DNA from: Lactuca virosa
Taxonomy: Eukaryota > Streptophyta > Magnoliopsida > Asterales > Asteraceae
NCBI GenBank assembly: GCA_928212115.1
Contig: CAKMRJ010005745.1
Coordinates: forward strand, 78,003,871-78,067,870
Reading direction: 5' to 3'
DNA length: 64,000 nt
Shown here: piece by piece, positions 10,611 through 21,963 of the stretch
How positions within the stretch are numbered: the first letter of the stretch is position 1
Layout: every line of letters begins with the position of its first letter
Position numbers and translations under genes: made by a program
The notes under the pieces: generated by a model
Told to the model about the DNA's origin: nothing
What the model saw: only the letters and a program-made list of their open reading frames with translations
Database searches by the model: none

Positions 10611-13600
10611 CTAATCAATTACAAGAGCTTTTCCCTTCGAATTTCCTGGATCATCAACACCACCAATTGTTTTGCCTAATTTCAGCTTCAATATTCTCTC
10701 TGACTTTCTTCTCCTTATCCTCTTCAAAATCTCTGAAATTGGCCTAACCCTTACGTGTTGAACCTGGATAATAGGAGAAACCTCCTGAACATTAACATTA
10801 TCAACTTGGGCATTAGGATTAACCTCATCAACCTCCTGAACATTAACATTATCAACTTGGATAACAGGATCAACCTCCTCAGCCTCCTCATCTTGAACAA
10901 CTTCCTCAACCACATCAGCTTCCTCACCCACAACACCCTCATCACCTTCATAACTTCTAGGTAGAGTAAATTGCATAGAATGACTATAATCCCCTACACT
11001 ACTGGATTCAAAAATAGTAGGAGTAACTTGCATATCATTTTGAGTAGTATCCATCTCAATTGGAGTCATCTCAACCTCTTCATGTTGTTGTGGTTCACTT
11101 GTACTACCCTATATGGCATTATATAATTATGTTAGTAACAAATCATATGTAAATAAATTTAAATTTTAAATGGTCTACCTGTCCTGCATTTTGCTTCACA
11201 CAAACTTTTTGTTTCTTCTGTTTCTTCACATTTAACTTTTGGGGCCTTCTCTGTGGACAAGTGGCCTTGTTGTGACCTATCTCCTTGCAAATACTACATC
11301 TGATTTTCTTTCCAGCCTTAGAAACCCTGTGTGTTCCTATATTCTCTGTAGTGGATTTCTTCCTCTTAGTAGCTGGCCTACTAGGCATCCTTCTATTAAT
11401 AGGAGGCAATGGTGGAGTATAGTTTGTCTCTGGCCACATGTCACTGCTATTCATGGGAGCAATTCTGTAATTGTATGCCTTCCTAAATGTGGTTGTGCTA
11501 AACATGTTGTTTACATATGCTTCTACATCCCTATTAAGAAATGATATGCTAGCTACAGAATGGGCACATCCATATCCATTCAATTGCCACAACCTACATG
11601 AACATGTTTTCCTTTCTAAGTCCACCTCATATGCATCTGTTGCCCCCTTACCTCAAACTGGTTTAATCCACTTGGTAGTACCTGATAATGCCTTTGAGCT
11701 TTTTTAAGCAAATTCACTTTATCCCTTATCTCTGGACAAATATGATTTCCCTATTGTTGTCCCTTTAATTTCATGTTGTAGATTCTGTCCATCATGTATA
11801 ATCTTAACTCCTCTAACATGGTTATTATGGGCTTCTTCCTGGCATCTACAATTACAGCATTAAAACTTTCTAAGAACCCATTTTCAACTGCATCACAACA
11901 CCTTCCAGTTTGAAAGGAAGCTCTTGACCATTTTATAGGATCTTTCTCCATGAGATATTGATGGGCATCTGGGTTCAATGTCTCAATTTCTTTCATCACA
12001 ACTTTAAAAGCATGCTCAGTTGTGGCTTTAGATGCTCTCCAAAACAAGGTATGATATATGGCACCATTGAATCTCTTCTGCAAATTTTGGCAAATATGTC
12101 TAGCACACTGGCTGTGCTCTACATATGGCAGCAACTCTTTAACAGCCTCTATCAAACCCTGTAGTAATACAAAGGTTTAATTCAGATAGTGTAAAATAAA
12201 TATAAATGCATTACTATGTAAAATACTAACCTTATGTTGGTCTGACATTAAACCGAAACCATTGCCTAAATTCAAGTTTAGATCATCAATGAGAAGCTCT
12301 AAAAACCACTTCCAATTCTACTTGTTATCCACATTAACCACTGCCCAAGCAATAGGATATATCTTGTCATTTCCATCCCTCCCAATACCATAAAGCAATT
12401 CCCCCTTACAAACACCTTTAAGAAAACATCCATCAAGACCAATTATCCTTCTACACCCTTCAATCTAACCTTGTTTAACTCCTTGAAAACAACAATAGAA
12501 CTTGCTAAAATATTTCTTTCCATCTAGACCATCCTCCATATCTAGTTTCACAGTTGACCCAGGATTTGTCCTTAAAATCTCATGACCATATGACCATAGC
12601 TTACCATAATGTTCAACAAGGCTACCTTCAACAAGTTTCAGTGCATACTTCTTTGCTCTTCTACATTGCCCCATACTAACTTAGATACCAAACTTGGCCA
12701 TTACCTTCAACCTAAGCTTCCTTACACTTATTTTCTAACTTTGTACAATCTCTTTGGTATAGTGACTCCCAATCCATGCATATGTCACCAATGATCCAAA
12801 CTTGAAGTTCCTAGCACAATTATGATAAGCTTTTAGTGATTTGATTTGGAAACTCTCTTCATCACTTATCCAAGAAGCCCATAATCTAAATGTGCAAGCA
12901 CCCTTGCTACACCTCACCAAAAGTCTTGTCCTATCATTTTTTTTTCAAAACACAATTGATATCCATTAGCTACAGCATAGTTACACAACATTGATTTTAC
13001 TTGCCCTGGACCCTTAAATCTCATCCCTAGAATTGGTTTTTGTTTTTTTCCAGTGTAATAGCTCATTAAATGTGGAATGAGTTTGGATGTTAAGTTCAAC
13101 TTCTCTCCCATTGTCATCATCTACAATGTAATATCCTCCTCATCATCAACACATAACTTACTCAAGAAAGGATCATTTGATGTCCTATTCATATGCACTA
13201 CATCCTCATTAATTTCAAAGGCAACCTTCCTAAGTTCATCTATGTTATCTTCATTTTCACCATCAATACAAGACTCATGTTCATCATCATCATTATCTTC
13301 ATCATCAAGCCACCCATCAACACCAACCCCAATATGATCCACATAAACCGAAATTACACCATCTGTTCCATAAGCATCAAAAATAAAAGCAGCATATTCC
13401 ACATCATTTGAAATGGGATTAAGCCCTTCCATCAGGGAATTGCCTGGTTCACAGTACTAAAACTTTTTACACTCTTCATGCATGAAACGTTCGCTGAAGG
13501 TCACAAACTCATAATAAATCATAGAAGAAAAGTCAACATCAGTGAACATGGTTTTCACACCACCAGTGTAAGATAAAGGATTTCGATTAAATACCCCTTG

Positions 13601-13651
13601 GTAGTTGAGTTCCACCATCGCAAACAATCCCTTAGGTTCCGATTGTGCCAT
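10611..13651 (-). pseudogene. MULE (MuDR-type) transposase, decayed, with two introns
   Basis: Minus-strand coding starts at ATG 13651 (MAQSEPKGLF). N-terminal PB1-like region (ELNYQGVF), then an acidic stretch (13330-13200), a MuDR N-terminal domain with FKSMLCNYAVANGYQL-like wording (near 12980) and CTFRLWASW, the transposase region (GLIEAVKELLPYVEHSQCAR, near 12150; KWSRASF), a SWIM zinc finger (CSCRLWQLNGYGCAH, near 11600) and a CCHC knuckle (CSICKEIGHNKATC). Introns are visible: 12230-12159 (GTTAGT..ACAG) and 11178-11109 (GTAGAC..ATAG). The second joins in frame to an acidic C-terminus ending at 10611. Lesions: TAG at 13457, TAG at 13121, an A-run frameshift near 12920 and more stops near 12700 and 12465. 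MULE transposases cut and join element DNA; this copy is dead. Confidence 0.85.
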
Positions 13652-14747
13652 TGCTGCGACTTCTTTGTTTCTTCAGCTCGATCACAGGAATGCTTCACAA
13701 ACCCTAACTCGGTTTCTTTTACAGCTCAACAATGAAGACAACTGAAGTTCGATAGTTGAAGACGATAGGATTTAAGCTTCTTATATCATTAATTGACGTG
13801 TCATATCTCACGTGGCATTGGATTAGACAAAAAATAAATATTAATTCACATATATAAAAAGTCAACCAGGAAACCTTCTAAAAATTGATAAAATGGTATA
13901 ATTAAAAGGTCACTTACGAGTTTACTGGCCTAATGTACCAAAAAAAAACTTGAAGGACCAAATTAGCCAATTGAAGAAAGTTCCATGTGCTACAGTGACA
14001 TTATCCCTAAAAAATACGTAATTCTTACAACTTCTTATATTAAATATTTTTTTTAAAAACTCGTATAAGACACGGATGTAACATTATTATATATAAATAT
14101 AACAATACAATAATAAATATGAATTCTTTCTTATGAACAGTGAAATAAATTTGAGTTACCTTAGAATTTTGTCTGTTACTAGATGCTTCCGATTAGATAC
14201 AGAGATGATCAACCGCCTCAATATCTCGATAGGTTTCCAATGTATTAAACAAACAAAACTCATTGCTATTCAATTTCTTCCTTATCATTTATCACGTCGA
14301 TCTCCATCTCTTGCCGACTACGAATTCACATTTTCATCTGCAAACGCACATCGTAGGGTTCACCCATTTAACCCCTTTCAAACGACGCATCAAGTTTGAA
14401 CATGGTGAGTTAATTATTTCTTCGCCTGTTACTTCTGTATCTTTTGTTGTTTATATAATGATTTTTACAGTTTATCTAGGTTTATTGTAACCAGTTCGTC
14501 AAACACGACCATGAACAACCCCAAAATGAAGGCCTAACACGAACCGGTTCTCACTACATGTCGGTGTTTCAGCTTCGTTTGATATGCCAGCTTCGTAACC
14601 GTCAAAGGTGGATAAGCAGGCGATTGAGCATGAGAAACGGGAGGATTTAAGTGGGTTAGAAAGTTATTGCTTTTGGATGAGAAAGATGCCTATAAGGCAT
14701 TCGATGAAATGCCCGACCCAATTAAGCTATTCATTCCTATTTACGAC
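13652..14747. other. MULE upstream region and possible broken host gene segment
   Basis: 13652-14010 is likely the 5' end of the MULE, with TIR unconfirmed. From about 14130 to 14747 the composition changes. On the + strand ATG at 14401 is followed directly by GTGAGT, and an acceptor-like TTGTAACCAG lies near 14490, followed by about 50 open codons. I recognise no protein. Element D interrupts this sequence at 14747, and it resumes at 20965. Confidence 0.3.
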
Positions 14748-15193
14748 TGTAAGTCCCTAATCTGCTTGTGTATCAATCAGATCCGTTTGATGGTGCGGAA
14801 TCCCAATCAAACGGATGATGTTAGATCAAATAAAAGAGAAGGAGAAGAAGAATAATATGAATCTCAATGTATTACTGAATAGAATGATGATCCTTTACAT
14901 GAGATTCACACACACTAACACACACTTGTTCTTCTCTCTAGTTTCTCTCTCTAGAACACCTTAGAATACACACACTTAAGCTCCTCTAGTGTTCATCAAT
15001 CCACTCGTCAACCCTAACACCTATATATACTAGGGAATATGGGCTTGGTGAACATGGGCCGTAAATGGGTTTACGGCCGTAAACACAACCGTAAACACGT
15101 ATACGACCGTAAACACCAAGCTGTTTACGGTCCAAGACACAAAAATACATTTTCCTAGAAAAGTAAAGTATAAACCATATTTTTGACCCAACA
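14748..15193 (-). repeat. 3' LTR of element D (446 bp)
   Basis: + strand opens TGTAAGTCCCTAATCTGC and closes TTTTTGACCCAACA. It carries ACGGCCGT motifs (15057-15140). It is 22 bp shorter than its partner, mainly from a missing stretch near 15060 (GTTTACGGCCGTAAACCTG-type repeat unit). Confidence 0.93.
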
Positions 15194-15256
15194 ATCTCCC
15201 CCTTGGTTTATATCTTTCTTTTCTTAATTGACCCAACAAGCTCCCCCTAAAAAGTA
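15194..15256 (-). other. Polypurine tract of element D, with a second copy
   Basis: Sense strand reads CCAAGGGGGAGATTG against the 3' LTR (15194-15207). A second AGGGGGAGCTTGTTGGGTC at 15234-15256 repeats both the tract and the first LTR bases, as if the LTR/tract junction had been duplicated. Confidence 0.8.
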
Positions 15257-16020
15257 GCTGACTTTTCTTGTCAATCTTCATTGGGAGCTTTGGCTTCAGC
15301 TTTAATCTTCGAATTCTTCACAGCTTCAAGATGAACTTGATGAATCTTCAATGAATGACTTCATCTTGAGCACTTGAGCTTTTCTTCAGAATTTGACATT
15401 GAACGCACATTGGGTGAGGAGGCTTGACGTACTGATTCTTGAAAGATAGCGCTTTCAGCTTAAGAATCTTTAGAGAGAACATCAAAGAGAACAAATCTTC
15501 TGGATCACTTCAGCAGGTTCATAGATAGCAGCAGACTGATTGAGGAGGCTTCAATGCAATCCGACACATAATCTTTAAGTGCAGCTTCACCTTGCTTCTG
15601 GAGTTGAAAGATTGAATGTTGAAAGAATAATCTTCATTTCTTGCTCCTTCGAATGCGAATTCTTCGATGCTCACGGATGAAACTTTGGCTCAGAAATCTT
15701 CAACACAAACTCCATGAGTTTCATCTTCACCTGAATTTACTTTTCAAGACAAAACAAAACTAAAAGAAAATTTTAGCACACAATATTTTTGGATTTTTCA
15801 TATTTTCTGAAAAAGAAATAAAACAGAAATAACATTATTTTAGGATTTTTTTTATTTTCTGATTTTTGTTTGGTTTTTTTTTAATTTTATTTTTAAATTC
15901 TCCCCTAATATTTAAAAATAATAAAAAACCAAACAAAAATTGAAAAATTAAAAAAAAATCCAAAAACATTTTCTTTCTGTTTTATTTTTTTTCAGAAAAT
16001 ATTCAAAAATCCAAAAACAT
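15257..16020. other. Element D 3' internal region, non-coding
   Basis: About 500 bases rich in CTTCAG/CTTGA words, then a strongly AT-rich, self-complementary stretch (15830-16015) where TTTGTTTGGTTTTTTTTAA pairs with a later AAAAAACCAAACAAAA. No coding supported. Confidence 0.7.
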
Positions 16021-16351
16021 CAGAAAATCAAAAAATGTTGGTTATTAAATGTGCTTGAGGGAGATATCTTGGGAAGTGATATAATCATGTGATAACAGAC
16101 AATCTGAATCTGTGTAAGGGACTGAATCTGAATTGTCTAGGCTCTGTGTTCGATGCGCTGGTAGGCACGAAAGATTAAAATGGACTTGACTAGGCATTAA
16201 TGAACTTAAGGAATCTAGAGACTTGACAAATCTTGACCTAGTTAGCCCGTTTAGCCTGACAATACGACGCTCGGATAGATTGAGCAGGGAGATAAATATG
16301 AGAATCTACTGGTTACACTAAAGAACCTGTATCTAGAACCGTGGATTAACT
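16021..16351 (+). repeat. Left arm of a ~335-bp inverted repeat in element D
   Basis: Reads GTGCTTGAGGGAGATATCTT, then TTTAGCCTGACAATACGACG, ending ACCGTGGATTAACT. It is matched in reverse complement by 17189-17530 with scattered differences. The spacer is about 840 bp. Confidence 0.9.
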
Positions 16352-16837
16352 TTTTTTTTTAAATTCTCCCCTAATATTTAAATTAGAAGAAACTATGAAC
16401 AAATTTAACAAAAATAAAATGATATCTAACTTTAAGAGTGATTTGGGATCAAAGTTGTTAGACAGCCCTAATCCACTTGTCGGTACCTTTCATCTTCATG
16501 TCTTTGTCTGGTCGATTGTCGGTATTGTGGTCCACTTAAACACAAAAAATTGTGACAAAATTACTATTAATTGTAAGACAAAGTGATCCTAAGTTCCTAG
16601 ATAATATTTCGTAAGGACCATTCAGCTGACGACGACCAGGGATATTGTTGTCCACCTAAATCGAGCAGCGAGATCTATAGACAATCTGTAAGTGTTCAAT
16701 TGTTAATTGTAATAGAACATGGTTCCCGCTTCCTGATATGCTCCAGTAATCAAGGACTTCCAGAATACTCCTTACATCGGGTGAGCAGACAATTATCAAG
16801 ATAGAAGATGGATTTAGAATGCATATGCTATACACCC

Positions 16838-17103
16838 AGGTCGGATCTCTTCCAATCTCGCAGAGGGTGAAACATATGACTAAATGAAGTTTTAGAGGGA
16901 TTGAGAAAAAGAATGATGCATATACTGTGTACCAGGTCGGATTGTGAGTCACGCAAAGGAGACAGTATATGGCTAACAGACAGAAAGAATTGCATAGATG
17001 GAGGATGCAGAGAAATAGAATTACATATGTTACAGTCCAGGTCGGATTTTGAGTCACACAGAGGAGGTAACATATGACTAACAGACAGATAGAGAAAGAA
17101 AAC
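16838..17103. repeat. Tandem ~93-107-bp repeat in the loop of the inverted repeat
   Basis: Three copies starting CAGGTCGGAT at about 16838, 16931 and 17038. Each continues to a GAGTCACGCAGAGGA-like and ATATGACTAACAGACAG-like stretch. Confidence 0.85.
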
Positions 17104-17188
17104 AATTTTCTACACACCTAATTCATCGGAATTCACCAGTCACCCCATCAATACCAGAATTAAGGACAGAATCCGCACATCGAGGAAA

Positions 17189-17530
17189 AGTTAATCCACG
17201 GTTCCAAATACAGGTTCTTTAGTGTAACTAGTAGATTCCCGTATTTATCTCCCTGCTCAATCTATCCGAGCGTCGTATTGTCAGGCTAAACGGATCTAAC
17301 TAGGTCAAGATTTGTCAAGTCTAAGAATTTCTTAAGTTCAACTCTGCCTAGTCAAGTCCATTTAGAATCTTTCATGCCTACCAGCGCATCAAACCCAGAG
17401 CATAGACCCTTCAACTTTGGGTACGTTACGCAGACTCAGATTGCCTGTTATCACTTAATAATATCACTTCCCAAAACATCTCCCTCAAGCACATTTCATA
17501 ACCAACATATTTTTGATTTTCTGATTTTCT
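17189..17530 (-). repeat. Right arm of the inverted repeat in element D
   Basis: Begins AGTTAATCCACGGTTCC and continues CTATCCGAGCGTCGTATTGT, the reverse complement of 16021-16351. It ends in ACATCTCCCTCAAGCACA. Confidence 0.9.
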
Positions 17531-17985
17531 AATGTTTTTGGATTTTCTTAAAATTTTCTAATTTTTGTATTGTTTTTATTTCTCCCCCCTAAATTTGTGC
17601 ATAGGAGAGAAACGAAAGTAAATGCGCAAATTTAAACTATCCTAAAACAAAAATTAGTCTTTAAAGCGAATCAACTTAAGAAAAACTCAGGAGTATAGAG
17701 AAGAAAACTCAAACCGTAAGTCACCGATTGAATTTGCATCCATAAGGTCTGAGAACAGCACGCGTAATCTCAGAACAGATCCGAAAATTCTTCATGTCAT
17801 TAAGCACAAACCCCATGTGTGATCCCTTCTTTTCTTCCCTTTCCCGTAAAGGACACATACTCCCAAACAAAGTTATGAATGTTGTACAGTTGAGAGATGT
17901 CCCCTATCATGTGCCTGGAACAGCCACTACAAACAAACCGAAGTCTGATGATATGCCTCCATAGCTGCTCCGACACAGAGCGGTA
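17531..17985. other. Element D spacer between inverted repeat and gag
   Basis: AT-rich then mixed sequence downstream of gag. It contains a third copy of a TTTCTCCCCCCTAAATTT-type tract (others near 15890 and 16358). No coding supported. Confidence 0.55.
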
Positions 17986-19314
17986 TTAGTTGGTCTTTGG
18001 AACCCAGTCCATTTTGAAACTGGGTTGACCTTTTTCACCCTTGCACGGTACTCTCTCCCATGACATGTCCTGCTTATCACAAACAGAAGATGTAGAAATA
18101 TTAGAATCGTTAGAAGATTTGGGAGAGTGAGCCTTTGGAACCCATTTGTAGTTGGGTTTAACCCATTTCTTTTTCGATCTGATGGGTGGCTCAGTACTTG
18201 ATTTTGATCTTGATGTCGGCCGTTGAGATGACTTTGACCTAACCGGTATTTGTTTCACTGGAGCATCTCTTGGATTGGGCTTCTTGGCCGACATTCCCTT
18301 CTTGCCATTGGGATTCAGATTCTTGGCCTTGTGGGTTTGATTCTTGGCCTTCTGCGCGTTCCAGTCATCATGGTCTGAACGTGACCTTGAGGGGTTTCTT
18401 TTGAAGTATCTCCCTCTTGGCGCATTCTGCCAGCCTTGTGCATAGTACGGAAAATATGCGCGATTAGGACAATTTCGGGCAATGTGACCAGGTGTTCCAC
18501 AGTGAAAACATGTCTTTTTCTTCACTGTGAAGTTGTTTATTCCTGCCCCTGGTGGCGTATCTTTGCCTTGTCTCTTATTTTTACCACAAGCACAATTGCA
18601 GGAGTCACTCTGTTTCACTGGAAATGGTGGCCTGTATTTCTCAACAGCAGGTTGATCAGAAGCAGCTGAGTTCGAAGCAACAGATTCAGAGCTCAAGGAG
18701 ATGTTAGTTTGTTCAATGGTGTTCTCCTTGTTCTTATCCTCTGCTACTTTACCTGCACATGAAGTAGAAGCATTAGAATTTTCAACCTGAATACCTCCTG
18801 AAACAAAACCAGCTGGTTTGCCATATTGAAGATGTGCCTCCCTGTCAATTTCTTCCTGTGTCGTAGGAATGGATGTGTAGTTATGATTGAAAGGTGGAGG
18901 AACACTATCATACCCTAGACCCTTGTTTTGATTATCTTTGAATTTTAATTGGGTTTCAAATAAGGACTCGACTGTCTTACTTGACGCAATATAATTTTTG
19001 AAACTAACATCTCTTTTTCCACACTTAATTTTCAAAGCGTCAAGTTCTTCAGTTACAGCATCAAGTTGTCTCTTAATATAGTCATAAAGTTCACATTTTT
19101 CACTGTATTCTGTCTGAATTCTCATGAAATCCTTTATTTTTGTTTCTAACTGGGCCTTCAGGGGTTTCTGTCCTTTCCTGAGTTGATATCCTTCATATCT
19201 CAGGTCCTCAACTTCTCTTTTTAATAAAATCATTATATTCACGAAGAAGTTTAATCGTAGCTTCACATAATTGAGAACATGAAACTTCACATGATTGAGA
19301 ACATGAAACTTCAT
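17986..19314 (-). pseudogene. gag: Element D gag, C-terminal part with zinc knuckle
   Basis: A ~430-codon frame overlapping the N-terminal gag frame at 19208-19314, so the two are out of register. Seen: a charged helical, probably coiled-coil region (VEDLRYEGYQLRKGQ to VTEELDALKIKCGK), a VPPPFNHNYTSIPTTQEEID linker typical of copia gag proteins, one CCHC knuckle CFHCGTPGHIARNC (near 18500), then a basic Ser/Arg/Lys tail with repeated W-V-P-K motifs (KKWVKPNYKWVPK; KMDWVPKTN at the stop). In autonomous relatives protease would follow; here the frame stops at 17986 and no pol is present. The ATG used to open this frame lies in the overlap, and the true product probably needs frameshift repair or is non-functional. 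Confidence 0.82.
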
Positions 19315-19720
19315 TGACCGGAAGGTTTGCGGAACTCATTGTTTTTCCACACTTCAAACCGTCAATTTCTTCAATTATATCAGCAAGACTAAGACGATTG
19401 AGATCTTTTGTCTTCTTGATGTCAGCCACGTTCATATCCCACGATTTCGGAAGTGTATTCAGCAACTTTTTGTTTATCTCAGATTTAGTCAAGAAGATCC
19501 CAGCTATATTTATCTCAGTAGTAAGTGTAGTAAATCGCTTCAACTGAGCTTCCAGGGTTTCTCCAGGGATATAATCGAACATGTTGAAATTTTGTCTTAA
19601 CATATCCTGACGACTCTCTTTCATGTCTTCAATTTCCTTGTAGACCTCAAAACCATTAAAAGTCAAATTTAAAGAGTCAAACTCAAAAGTCAAACTTGAA
19701 GAGTCAAACTTAAAAGTCAA
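19208..19720 (-). pseudogene. gag: Element D gag, N-terminal part
   Basis: Shows the copia gag (UBN2-like) pattern: YIPGETLEAQLKRFTTLTTE, LTKSEINKKLLNTLPKSWD and LNRLSLADIIEEIDGLKC. The usual first ~70 residues are missing. The frame instead starts inside the degenerate AAAGTCAAA repeats (19640-19860), giving LTFEFDSLNLTF. The end repeats VSCSQ.CEVSCSQ, encoded by a short direct repeat at 19255-19315, beside the frame change into the downstream part. Confidence 0.8.
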
Positions 19721-19970
19721 ACCGAAAAGCTAAATTTGAAAATTTAAAAGTTAAACGAAAAGTCAAAGTTTAAAGTCAAAGGTCAAACTTGAAAGTCAAA
19801 GTCAAAATTTAAGGTCAAAAGTTAAAAAATAAAAGTCAAAAATTAAAATATAATTTATTATTATTTTATTATTATTATTATTGAAAATGAGGTTTTTAAA
19901 AACAAAAGAAATTATTTTATTTTATTATTATTATTATTATTATTATTTTTTGGGTTAAAAGTGCCAATTT
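19640..19970. repeat. Degenerate AAAGTCAAA repeats and (ATT)n runs
   Basis: Many variants of AAAAGTCAAACTTGAAGAGTC (19670-19860), then two TTATTATTATTATT runs at 19858-19882 and 19918-19948. This lies where the N-terminus of gag would be. Confidence 0.8.
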
Positions 19971-20027
19971 TGAAAGTTGGAACCGAGAGGGACTCTTTAA
20001 GAATTTAGTTTCGAAGGAAAGACACAA

Positions 20028-20101
20028 AGGAATGGGTAGCTGAGTTGGTTAAAGCGTGGATTTGTTGTGCTTGAGGTCGCGGGTTTGATCCCTGGCACCC
20101 T
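20028..20101 (+). other. tRNA-like sequence in element D leader (antisense)
   Basis: Contains an A-box-like TAGCTGAGTTGGTTAAAGC and a B-box-like GCGGGTTTGATCCC about 30 bases apart. A T-arm of ~4 pairs can be drawn, but the acceptor and anticodon stems pair poorly. It is best read as a tRNA-derived or SINE-like fragment, not a working tRNA gene. Confidence 0.4.
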
Positions 20102-20478
20102 CAAAATCGCGTCCCCCCTTTTTTAATTAAGATGCTTTGCGAGGCTGCTTCTTGCGAGGCTGCTGCTTGCGAGGCCGTAAACCGAAGACCGCAAACTCGG
20201 ATCGTAATCTCGGACCGCAAGCTCCGGGGCCGTAAACCGAGGACAGTAAGCTCGGGCCGTAAACTCCGAAAACCCTGGCCGCCACCCCCCTCACTGGTTA
20301 CGACCAAAAACACCGATTTTTGCCCCTTTTTGCTCCAAAACTCGATCAAAAACCCGTTTTTATGAAAAACCCGAAGAACAAACCCCCCTTATTTTTCAGA
20401 CATCTATCCAAAAACGCAAGAATATTTCGAAAATAAGATCAAATAAGCTCCAGATCTGACAAAATTGACTGATACAAT
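20102..20478. other. GC-rich leader of element D
   Basis: 20130-20275 holds repeated GCTGCTTCTTGCGAG and GGCCGTAAACC/GACCGCAA words. The ACGGCCGT-type motif recurs in D's LTRs and in the unrelated element G. Confidence 0.65.
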
Positions 20479-20496
20479 CCTTGCTCTGATACCAAT
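20479..20496 (-). other. Primer-binding site of element D
   Basis: Minus strand reads TTGGTATCAGAGCAAGG next to the 5' LTR, matching initiator-Met tRNA. Confidence 0.85.
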
Positions 20497-20964
20497 TGTA
20501 AGTCCCTAATCTGCTTGTGTATCAATCAGATCCGTTTGATGGTGCGGAATCCCAATCAAACGGATGATGTCAGATCAAATAAAAGAGAAGGAGAAGAAGA
20601 ATAATATGAATCTCAATGTATTAATGAATAGAATGATGATCCTTTATATGAGATTCACACACACTAACACACACTTGTTCTTCTCTCTAGTTTCTCTCTC
20701 TAGAACACCTTAGAATACACACACTTAAGCTCCTCTAGTGTTCATCAATCCACTCCTCAACCCTAACACCTATATATATACTAGGGAATATGGGCTTTTG
20801 GTGAACATGGGCCGTACATGGGTTTAAAGCCGTAAACCTGTTTACGGCCGTAAACACAACCGTAAACACGTATACGACCGTAAACACCAAGCTGTTTACG
20901 GTCCAAGACACAAAAATACATTTTCCTAGAAAAGTAAAGTATAAACCATATTTTTGACCCAACA
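20497..20964 (-). repeat. 5' LTR of element D (468 bp)
   Basis: Same sequence as 14748-15193 with few differences. It contains one extra AAAGCCGTAAACCTGTTTACGG unit near 20825. Confidence 0.93.
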
Positions 20965-21963
20965 ACGACATTTCCATGGTTAACCTCAAGCCGCAAGCGC
21001 TCATCTTCAAATCATTTGCTTCTTCTTTACTCAGTCAATCGACTTTTCCATGGCGACCTTGATGATTTCCCACCCGGATTGTTGAACCCTAATCTCACCT
21101 TTATCGAAGGTAATTGATAAGTATAGTTAAATTTTGACTTTTAGACACAAATGTATTGGTTATTAGTTTCACATTCGGTAAGAAAATGCTTTGATAAGTT
21201 CAACTCTAGTAAACGTATTTACTCCTTTCACCTTAGTTGTGAACTTGAAACACAATTTTTTTTTTTTGGGGAAAAACTCTACAACAAATGCCTACGTATA
21301 CAAAAATTTTGTGGCAGATATTTATCAAAATCCATATATATTATCTGAATGTAGATGCTTTGGCTTAAAAAGTCTACTGCTATCTCCTTCTTCTGAATAG
21401 AGGGTGTATGTGCTAGCATAGTCATCACCTGCGGATTGGGCAACATCTATATTTTCATAGTTGTAAAGAATAATAGTAATATCTATTATGTAATTGTTTT
21501 AGGAAGGACATTTAATAGCAAACCAACTTATTCAATGAATTGAGGGTACTTTTGAAAATAAAAAAGTTGTAGTTTCACTAAATATTATTACGTTATTGGA
21601 GAAAATTATGCTCTTATTTTAACAAATCTTTGATTGTATAAAATTGCAGATGAGCTATGCATGAGGGTTATACTTCATGCATGTTGGATTGTACCTTTGC
21701 ACTGATCAATGATCATATAATAGTCGTAAACAAAAAATATGCTATTTAGTAAAAACTAGATTTTTAAAATATGTTATTTGATATATTTTATTCACAGTTG
21801 TATTTTCTTCATGGGTAACATGTGACGACTCATAAGAATATAAGAAGTATTATTTTTTCTTTTTTCTTTTTTCGTGCTTATTTCAATTTTTACTGCTATT
21901 GGTATTTCCCACAATTTGCCTTTTTTTCTTTATTTGTAGTTTATTCTTTGGATTGTTTATAAT
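20965..21963. other. Flank of element D; possible host sequence
   Basis: Resumes the sequence broken at 14747. Short + strand readings across the empty site are open for several dozen codons but match nothing I know. From 21120 on it is AT-rich with no supported feature. Confidence 0.35.

Larger units (their letters stand above)
14748..20964 (-). mobile_element. Element D: non-autonomous gag-only copia-type LTR element, complete
   Basis: The two LTRs (14748-15193, 20497-20964) are near-identical and flanked by a perfect 5-bp target duplication ACGAC (14743-14747, 20965-20969). The minus-strand primer site and polypurine tract fix the orientation. Inside are gag only (19720-17986), a ~335-bp inverted repeat and AT-rich palindromic DNA. 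No protease, integrase or RT motif is found. Known: gag-only (TR-GAG) elements can be mobilised by pol of relatives. Length is 6217 bp. Confidence 0.93.

Noticed and set aside
13860..14010. MULE terminal inverted repeat beginning near AGGGATAATGTCACTGTAGC (minus)
   Set aside because: No matching end was found between 9902 and 10611, so the boundary is left open.
7600..14100. CRISPR-like array (36-bp period at 10095)
   Set aside because: Units are contiguous with no unique spacers, and the DNA is plant.
20028..20101. Functional tRNA gene
   Set aside because: A and B boxes are present but the acceptor and anticodon stems do not pair well; kept only as tRNA-like.
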